Part shown: piece after piece, positions 56,949 to 64,000 of the stretch
How positions within the stretch are numbered: the first letter of the stretch is position 1
Layout of the letters: every line of letters starts with the position of its first letter
DNA from: Gigaspora rosea
Lineage: Eukaryota > Glomeromycota > Glomeromycetes > Diversisporales > Gigasporaceae
Length of the DNA stretch: 64,000 nucleotides
Direction: 5' to 3'
NCBI GenBank assembly: GCA_003550325.1
Contig: QKWP01000437.1
Span: 20,452 to 84,451, forward strand
Made by a program: the position numbers and the translations under genes
The notes under the pieces: model-generated
Database searches by the model: none
Seen by the model: only the letters and a program-made list of their open reading frames with translations
Told to the model about the DNA's origin: nothing

Positions 56949-59900
56949 TAATCAATATTATCAGGGATTTCAAAATCCGTTGAAATTTCTGAAAGTTCAA
57001 CATTTATTAATTCTAATAGTTTTATTTTAAAATTTAAACGGTAGAATAAAATGTATTAGTTTACTTAAATTATTTTTAACTTGCTAACATTAAACACTAA
57101 AATTTTTGTTGAAAAGTTTTTTAGTAGGATAATTATAATACCTGAAATATCATGAGTAATACTGTATTTGAAATTGTCCATACACAATTCTTGCTGCTGT
57201 ACCCTTGACCTGAGTTCATCACACTTTTTAAGTTCCTTAGCGATTTCAGAATTTGGAACGTATAAACATTGATTCAACCATGTCCCAATTGTCATATATA
57301 ACTCATGCGCACTTGGTCTTTCCTTAAAATCTTTGCACCAACATTTTTGCATTAAGTCTGAATACAATTTTGGTGTATTAGATGGAATTTCGGGTCTCGA
57401 TCCTGAATAAACACGCTTTATTAAAGACGAGTCATGTGCAAATTCGCCAAAAGGTTTTAACCCAGTTAAGATTTCCCACATAAGAATTCCAAAACTGTAT
57501 ATATCAGCAGCTTGAGTATATAGCTTTTGCCTAAGATCTCTGGAGCAATATATGGTAATACACCAAATACTTCACTATCATCATCATTCTTTATCGGCAG
57601 AGTTGCATGGCCCAAATCACCTATAACGAATCGATATTCTTCACCACGACCTTGGCTCCTATCCTTTATCACTTGGCACATTACATTACGGCAGTGTAAA
57701 TCACGATGAATAAGTCCAGATTTATGAATCTGAGTGAGACCAGTAGCTATGTCATAAAGAATCTCGATTTGCTTTATATAAGTAAGAGTAGAAAAATGGA
57801 TTTGCAAATATTTGGACAAATCTCTATCATCCGCTAATTCCATGACCATTGAATACGCATTTAATGCAGGATAATAGGTAATGCCATAGACGCGCAAGAC
57901 ATTATAACGACCTACTATCTGATTGCTAGTCATTAAATGAGCTTTAAGCTATGTACGTAAATTAAAAAATATATATACATATATTTGTAAATTGAAAGTT
58001 AGTCAACACAATTAAACTAATTTATTAGAAAGCCAAATAACAAGTTAATAATGATATACCTCCGTAAAAAGTTCAGTAAAATCTTCCACGTTTGTGTCTA
58101 CAATCTTCTTTATTGCAACCTTAACATTTGAATATCTTTCCCAAACTTTTTTTCTTGCATTCCATTTAGTTCTTGGTCCATCAATCCAAATTGCAGAGTG
58201 CACCTCACTAAATCCACCTTTACCAATGAGTTCAATGACATTTAAACTAGAGAAAGGAATCCACTCTAGGTAATTGAACTTATTTGTAGCTGAAAGTTGA
58301 GTTTCTCTTATAAAGTTATCAATAGTTTCATTTCCGCTAGTCCATTTCTGGAAGTTTGATTCGAAAAAAGCATGTTCACATGTTTCGCACCATTCATCAT
58401 AAAGTTTTTTGCAGCCACATTTGGGACAATTATTTTCAGAAACATTATCTGAACTTGTCGCAAGACAATTATGATAAAGATCCAAAGAAGTCAGCGTAGA
58501 ATTCTTGCAAAGCGCATCCTCTAATGCTTTTACTCCCTCTGATCCAAGATTATTCCAACTAAGATTTAATGAAGTCAGCGTGGAGTTCTTGCAAAGTGCA
58601 TCCGCTAATGCTTTTCCTCCCTCTAATCCAAGCTCATTATCAGTGAGATTTAGGGAAGTTAAGGAAGTGTTCTTGCAAAGCGCATCTGCTAATGCTTTTC
58701 CTCCTTCTGATCCAAGCTTATTATATCCAAGATCCAGAAAAGTGAGCGAGGAGTTCTTGCAAAGTGCATCTGCTAATGCTTTTCCTCCTTCTGATCCAAG
58801 TTTATTCCCACTAAGATCCAAAGAAGTCATCGTGGATTTCTTGCAAAGTGCATCTGCCAAAGCTTTTCCTCCTTCTGATCCAAGATGATTAACAGCAAAA
58901 TTCAATGAAGTCAGTGTGGAATTCTTGCAAAATGCATCCGCTAATGCTTTTCCTCCTTCTGATCCAAGTTTATTATATCCAAGATTCAGAGAAGTGAGCG
59001 TGGTAAACTTGCAAAGAGCAATTGCTAATATTTTTCCTTCTTTTGATTCAAGTCCATTTGAATTGAGATCCAAAGAAGTTAATGTGGTGTTCTTGCAGAG
59101 TGCATCTACTAATGTTTCTACGAATGCCTCTCTTCCTCTAAAATCATTACCTCGAAGATCTAAATTTTTTAGCGCATTATTCTTGCAAAGTGCTTCTACG
59201 AATGCGTATCCTCCGCTTAATCCAAGGTTATTAGATCGAAGATTCAAAAAAGTTAGTGAGCTGTTATTACAAAGTGTTTCTGCTAATGCTTTTTCTCCTT
59301 CTGATCCAAAATTATTATTTTCAAGATCCAAAGAAGATAGCGTAGAGTTCTTGCAAAGTGCATCTGCTAATGCTTTTCCTCCTTCTAATCCAAGTTGATT
59401 ATAATAAAGGTTCAACAAAGTCAACGTGGAGTTCTTGCAAAGTGCATCGGCTAATGCCTTTCCGTCTTTTGATCCAAGTTCATTCGAACTAAGATTCAAA
59501 GAAGTCAGTGTGGAGTTATTACAAAGTGCAGCTGCTAATGCTTCTATTCCAGATCGCTTGAAAAAACTAGTCATAAAATTGGCCTTGATGGTTCCAAGCT
59601 CATTGTTGCTAAGATCCAAGGAAGTCAACATGGTGTTTATACAAAGCACTTTTGATAACTCGCCAATTTTTTTTGAAGCGCATCTAGAATTAGAAAGATC
59701 CCAGTTTGAAGCACTTTTTCTATCTTCAAAACTGTGTTTGAGAATCTCTTTAAAAAATACTAAAGCTTTAAGAAATTTGCCTTGGTTAAAACATTCACGT
59801 GCATTTTTTCTCAAATTGTTAATACTTTTAGGAATAAGCTGTTCCAAAGTAATAAAAATTAATTTTGTTTCTGGACGATTAGCAGGATCTTCGTCACAAC

Positions 59901-60879
59901 ATTGTTTGTAAAGTTCAATGTACTGTGATGGTGTTCCTTTAATGGGTTGTTCTCGATGTCCTCTTAAAATATGAGTAACAAGTTTAAGATCTGAGTCAAA
60001 AGATGAGAATGGTGGTCTTCCGCTTGAAATTTCCCAAAGAATTACTCCAAAGCTATAAATGTCAGATTTCTCATTACGTTGCCATTCCAAAAGCAGTCAA
60101 ACTATTAGATTTATCATTTATTTGCTTCGATAGACCAAAGTCTGTGATCTTTGGCTCGCTTTTATGAATTAAGATGTTATTCGAATGCTAAGTATTAAAA
60201 TATTAGTGATTAAAGTACTACATTAGTAAATTAATAAATATAAAATCAGAGAAAGTATATAATACTTACAAGATCTCTATGAATGATATTATTTTCATGT
60301 AAAAATAAAAGTCCATGTGCAATTTCTTTGGCAATACGTAGTTTATCTGGCCATTTTAATCTTGCAAATTTTGTTTTTAGGTATTCTCGTAAAGTTCCGT
60401 CGTCTGCATATTGTAAAACCATAATATAATATCCATTGCTATCTATATATTCAAATTGATAAAGATTTTAATATATTATCATTTGACACCTTCTAAAAAT
60501 AATAAATTTATTTGTTTACCTTTTGTTACTCCATAGAAAGAAATAATGTTTGGATGATTAGAAACGCTTCGTAATAGTTTAAGCTAATTATATGAATTAT
60601 AAGAATTTATTACAATGTTGTAGGATACCATTTAAGCTTTAACACAATAAATACTACCTCATCAATAAAATATTTAATGATTTTTTTATCTATGCTTGTA
60701 TCAACTTTAAGACATTTAAGAGCAACAGTTAATCCACAGTCTATCCACTCGCATTTAAGAACCTTTCCAAAATGTCCTTCGCCTACCACATTAGGGTTAG
60801 TAAATTTATTATATTCAATATAATTAATATGCCTTTTGAAAATAGCTTTTTCAAGCCATTCTTCTTGTAAGTTTGTCAT
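56949..60879 (-). pseudogene. kinase - LRR - Cys cluster - kinase modular gene, two lesions
   Basis: Minus-strand exons: 60,879-60,658, 60,583-60,520, 60,442-60,270, 60,187-58,060, 57,948-57,142 and 57,013-56,949. Start MTNLQEEWLEKAI. Kinase 1: VGEGHFGKV loop, VALKCLK, HRDL, ITDFGLSK. The frame then breaks near 60,090 and resumes at RNEKSDIYSFGVILWEI, so the segment around the APE/substrate-binding loop is missing. Next come about 14 leucine-rich repeats of 28 residues (type ALADALCKNSTLTSLNL..N.LGSEGGK, ribonuclease-inhibitor/NLR-like). A Cys cluster (CPKCGCKKL...WCETCEH) and KWTSGNETIDNFI, LEWIPF follow. Kinase 2: IGKGGFSEVHSAIW, VAIKKI, IHRDLHCRNV, IGDLGHAT, YIAPEIL. A 1-bp frameshift at about 57,530 is followed by ADIYSFGILMWEI and the C-lobe, ending EIPDNID. 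Each kinase alone is of the fungal TKL-like type. The fusion through LRRs is unusual. Both lesions are small, so the gene died recently or the assembly has errors. Confidence 0.75.
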
Positions 60880-61149
60880 AATTTTTTTTGTATGTACTAA
60901 TCTTGGTCGGAAAACAAAGCTAAAATATGTACTATGCACTGTATCGTATTTTGTACGTACACGGACATACATATAGTTCGTATGTACTACGTGAACTGCA
61001 TTTAATTTCACCAACTTTAAGGTTCGACATAAATCATAGATAAGCCACTCAATTGAGGAACTTCGGAAGTCGATATGAGCTATTGAAAATTATTACTGTT
61101 GCAGCTCTTAACAACTACGAACGTAACTATTGATAGAAAGTTCCTAATA
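60880..61149. other. upstream flank of kinase-LRR gene
   Basis: Upstream of the chosen start (MTNLQ at 60,879). An in-frame extension to 61,014 exists (MVKLNAVHVV..) but lacks kinase-family similarity, so the shorter start is preferred. No promoter motif assigned. Confidence 0.4.
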
Positions 61150-61260
61150 CTTAGGTTTGACGCATGACGCAACCCACGACGCATGACGAAACACATGACG
61201 CATGAACCCATGACGCATGACGAAACACATGACGCATGAACCCATGACGCATGACGAAAC
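61150..61260. repeat. minisatellite of CATGACGCATGA units
   Basis: GACGCATGACG..AAACACATGACGCATGAACC is repeated about two and a half times with a period of about 36 bp. The short core CATGACGCATGA recurs within each unit. Confidence 0.7.
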
Positions 61261-61429
61261 TAGTGATGTGCGGCGTACAGTACTATACGTACGTACTGTA
61301 CGCTAAAATTTTTGCCGATCACGTTCCAGCCAATCAGATGCCAGAAAAGAACTATACGTACAGTACTGTACGTACTGTACGTACTGTACGCTAAAAATTT
61401 TCAGGTATCATATAAATGGCACATCACTA
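61261..61429. mobile_element. hAT-like MITE with GTAC palindromes
   Basis: Ends TAGTGATGTGC and GCACATCACTA. Flanks GACGAAAC (61,253-61,260) and GATGAAAC (61,430-61,437), one transition apart. The interior holds two TACGTACAGTACTGTACG-type palindrome runs, each followed by GCTAAAA.TTTT. Confidence 0.75.
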
Positions 61430-61437
61430 GATGAAAC

Positions 61438-63032
61438 CAATAATAAATAACAAAACCCATGATGATTTTGATGAAGCATAAGACTATTATTCATTTCTTT
61501 CATAACAGAAATAAATTAGTCCATGTAAAGTTAATTTTTTGTTCATTATTATATCTTCCCAGTTTCTATCTTTTTGACATCGATCCGACATTGCCTGATG
61601 ATTTGCAACAATCACCCAGATATATCCGATAGGTGTTCTACGAATTAGCAGTGTCATAGTATTTTATTATTATGTATTATTTTATGTATTTCTTATTTTG
61701 GCATAGTTTGTGGCATAGTTGGATAATTTTAACCCTCAACGAGGGTACCATGCTGGTACCCTCAACGAGGGTTATAGACTCTCGGCGAGTGTATGAATCT
61801 CTCAGCGAGTGAATTAAACACCTAGCGAGTGATTAAAACTTCAGTACGATTAAAGATGTTTTGAGTGTATGGTTTTAGTCTGCAAATGAAATAACAGATG
61901 TTCATAGCATTAGTGTTATTATTGATGGTTTAAAAAATCATGTGTTCAGACAATCGATCTCACCAAAATTCCGGGTCGTATGCGTCAGATCTAGGCTATT
62001 AGCAGGTTCTACAGCAAATTACTTAATGAATGGATATGATTTCATTAGTAAAATTGGTTTGTTCTTGGGGCAAAATCGATCAATTCCGATCCAGCCGACC
62101 ATGATTCCGATGCACTCTGACATATCCCGACCCGGAATTTGGTGAAACCCGGTATGAGTTGATCCTACGCTCCGTTGTTGCTAGTGAAATGCTAGTGTAA
62201 TGGATTAAAATGTGACTATGAAATTTTTTTATATTATTGTATATTTTTTATTCTATTTTATTCTTATATAAATTTGTTATGATTCACGCGCTAGGGTCCG
62301 ATAGTAGCCCTAAATAAGTAAAAATAGTAATTCCCTTGTGAAAATGATTAGTACAGATAAGTGAATTTCATGTGGCGGGGAAGGCGCAGTGCATTTAATT
62401 TCGTGTTTGACGCTGAAATTATAGTGTAGACGCTAAATTTTCCGCGTAGACGCTAAATTATTAGCGTAAACGCTAAATTTATAGCGTAGACACTGTAGAA
62501 ATTAAAATGTATATAAGACCTCTAAAAATTAATAAAGCAAGAATAACTTTTTGACGTTCAAGCAATAATAATAAAAGTAAAACCCTTATCTTTTGAATTC
62601 GACTTTAACCTTAATAAACCTTGCGAGACTCAATTCGACGGACTGAATTGACTTGTAATTTCGTATTGGCTTATTATAACTCAAATTCTGCATAACAAGT
62701 TTGGTTAAGCTTTTAAAATTGTTTACGTGATTACGACCCTAATTGAACTTTGTACAAATCCTCTTACCTCGATTCCCTTCGATCAATAACCCGGATTGCT
62801 GATACTTTTACGTACCGCCTTCATCTATTTATCTTCTTATCCCGTAATCGGTTGGAGCTTTAATTGGCACTATTGTCCATATTGTTTTACCGCTCTCCCA
62901 GCTCAACCGTTACACTAGCAATAAAAAATAATCTGTTTAGATTCAATGTAAAAGCTTCAATTGGCAAGGGTTTCATCAAAGAGCTTCTCAACTTAGGTAG
63001 CGCTCCTAAAAAAAATTGATCACTCTGTAATT
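61438..63032. other. intergenic with minisatellites, no gene
   Basis: 61,733-61,830: TACCCTCAACGAGGGT occurs twice, then ACTCTCGGCGAGTG-like motifs three more times at about 27-bp spacing. 62,405-62,495: five copies of a 17-19-bp unit GCGTAGACGCTAAATTAT-like. No ORF with supporting features; the 67-codon frame at 61,942-62,145 has no recognisable domain. Confidence 0.5.
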
Positions 63033-63319
63033 CTGTAATTTTGACCAATTAAAATTTAGGATCAAGTGTAATATGATAATCAAAACAAATGTGTTTGTTT
63101 TTCTAAGTAAAAATACGTGTAAAATAAAGGCTGAGAAAACCGCATTTATAATTAGGGTTAGGGATAGAAAAATATAGTGAATATTGTGCTATTAGTAAAA
63201 TTTTAAGAGAAACATTTTTAATTAGGACGCAATAGATGGTTTTCTAGTAAAAATTTAGAAATTTGTAAAAAATTTTTACGTTACACCTGATCTCAAAATT
63301 CGATCGGTTAAAATTACAG
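63033..63319. mobile_element. MITE sharing the GGATCAGGTGTAA end motif
   Basis: Left CTGTAATTTTGACCAATTAA then AATTTAGGATCAAGTGTAA; right complement CTGTAATTTTAACCGATCGA then ATTTTGAGATCAGGTGTAA. A TTAGGGTTAGGG motif lies inside. The target duplication is unclear. Confidence 0.55.
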
Positions 63320-63369
63320 GTTGTGAATAATTTTTTTGTGTTGGAGAGCTAGAGAGTTAGTTTCATCAA

Positions 63370-63445
63370 TAGTCAGGGTTGCGTCAGAAGTTTCGTCAAT
63401 CGTCAAGGGTTTCGTCAATCGTCAAGGGTTTCGTCAAGTGTCAAG
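63370..63445. repeat. GTTTCGTCAATCGTCAAGG minisatellite
   Basis: Three to four tandem copies of a 19-bp unit (AGTTTCGTCAATCGTCAAG). Related degenerate copies lie at 2,246-2,340. Confidence 0.65.
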
Positions 63446-63449
63446 GGTA

Positions 63450-64000
63450 GTGTTCCAAATCATTAGTTGGAAAACCGAATAGTTGACAACTTTCCAACTA
63501 ACCGGTTGGAAAATTTTTTAATCAACTAACCGATTTATAATCAACTAGTTCAACTACGGTTAATCGTTAGTTGTCAACTAGTTGTTAATTAACCAGTTGC
63601 CTATATTAATCAACTACACAACTAATGCTACGTACATAGTACATAATAGCGATAGCAGTAATTATGTAATATAATCGTCATTATTGTGTATATCAGGTAA
63701 ATTGGCATCATACATATATAGCTTATTTGTAATTTGTACCACTTTAGCACATACGTATTTGTAATAAATATCTCTATTATATAAAAAAAATTATAAAATA
63801 ATTCTTGCCGTCATGTAACAAGCTGGTTATTAATAACAGCAAAAAACATTCTATCGCTATACATTAAAGCCCATTTTAATCATTAATTAAAAATTATTAT
63901 CAGAACCATGTGAATAATAAACCATGTGAATAATATAAGAACAATAAAGTATAATTAATTAATAATCAATTCGTAAAAATCAAATGATATAAAAAAAAAA
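63450..64000. repeat. CAACTA/TAGTTG-rich region, possible hAT end
   Basis: Begins TAGTGTTCCAAATCATTAG, similar to the hAT-like ends seen elsewhere. About ten CAACTA or TAGTTG motifs in both orientations follow to 63,625, as in hAT subterminal regions. The other end would lie beyond the window or is lost. 63,640-64,000 is AT-rich with nothing recognised. Confidence 0.45.

Noticed and set aside
58505-59911. Three long plus-strand open frames opposite the LRR region
   Set aside because: They are mirror frames of the regular LRR codon pattern (repeated FLQSASANAFPPSDPS) and have no independent coding support; the minus strand has clear LRR and kinase motifs.
61150-61260. Possible CRISPR array
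   Set aside because: The units are contiguous with no distinct spacers of constant length, and the setting is eukaryotic; it is a minisatellite.

Overview
The window looks like accessory DNA from an arbuscular mycorrhizal fungus (Glomeromycota, Rhizophagus/Gigaspora-like). This is an inference from three things. The base composition is very AT-rich. GT..AG introns are mostly 64-95 bp. The gene content is typical: kinases of the lineage-expanded 'Cys-cluster / KWTSGN / EWIPF' type, Sel1 and TPR repeats, a RanBPM-like SPRY domain, an NLR-like LRR array, a Fic protein, and a KRBA2-like integrase gene. Species cannot be fixed by eye. No rRNA, tRNA or CRISPR array was seen.

Layout. 0-3.3 kb: MITEs, including a Mutator-like one with a 10-bp target duplication. 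3.3-5.7 kb: a six-exon KRBA2-like integrase gene, minus strand, frame intact but with a lost catalytic Glu. 5.8-10.7 kb: AT-rich DNA without genes. 10.8-17.3 kb: an unrecognised plus-strand gene broken by one hAT-like MITE and by two abutting pogo-like transposons (11.4-14.3 and 14.3-16.7 kb, opposite orientation). Conceptual removal of the pogo pair joins the host frame. 17.3-20.9 kb: inverted repeats and a Sel1 scrap. 21.0-24.3 kb: a decayed gene of an unrecognised multi-domain family, split by a PIF/Harbinger-like MITE. 24.3-32 kb: repeats, MITEs and a 1.58-kb hAT-like element.

32.0-38.0 kb, minus strand: SPRY, TPR, Sel1, Cys-cluster and kinase exons follow one another with compatible splice phases. 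They may form one modular gene, interrupted by a 1.3-kb minisatellite. 38.5 kb: a Tc1 fragment. 39.4-41.1 kb: an apparently intact seven-exon DNMT2/TRDMT1 gene. 41.9-42.8 kb: a Fic gene with one frameshift in an A-run. 43.1-44.7 kb: a satellite made of decayed TPR coding units. 44.7-56.9 kb: mainly repeats, with several short elements whose target duplications are readable. 56.9-60.9 kb, minus strand: kinase - 14 LRRs - Cys cluster - second kinase, each kinase damaged once. 61-64 kb: minisatellites and MITEs.

The genes do not form a pathway. The coherent themes are (1) modular signalling genes built from a repeat-solenoid plus a Cys-cluster/kinase cassette, most of them carrying one or two inactivating changes, and (2) dense insertion of short non-autonomous DNA transposons. 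For many of these the exact ends can be read from TIRs, target duplications and rejoined host frames.
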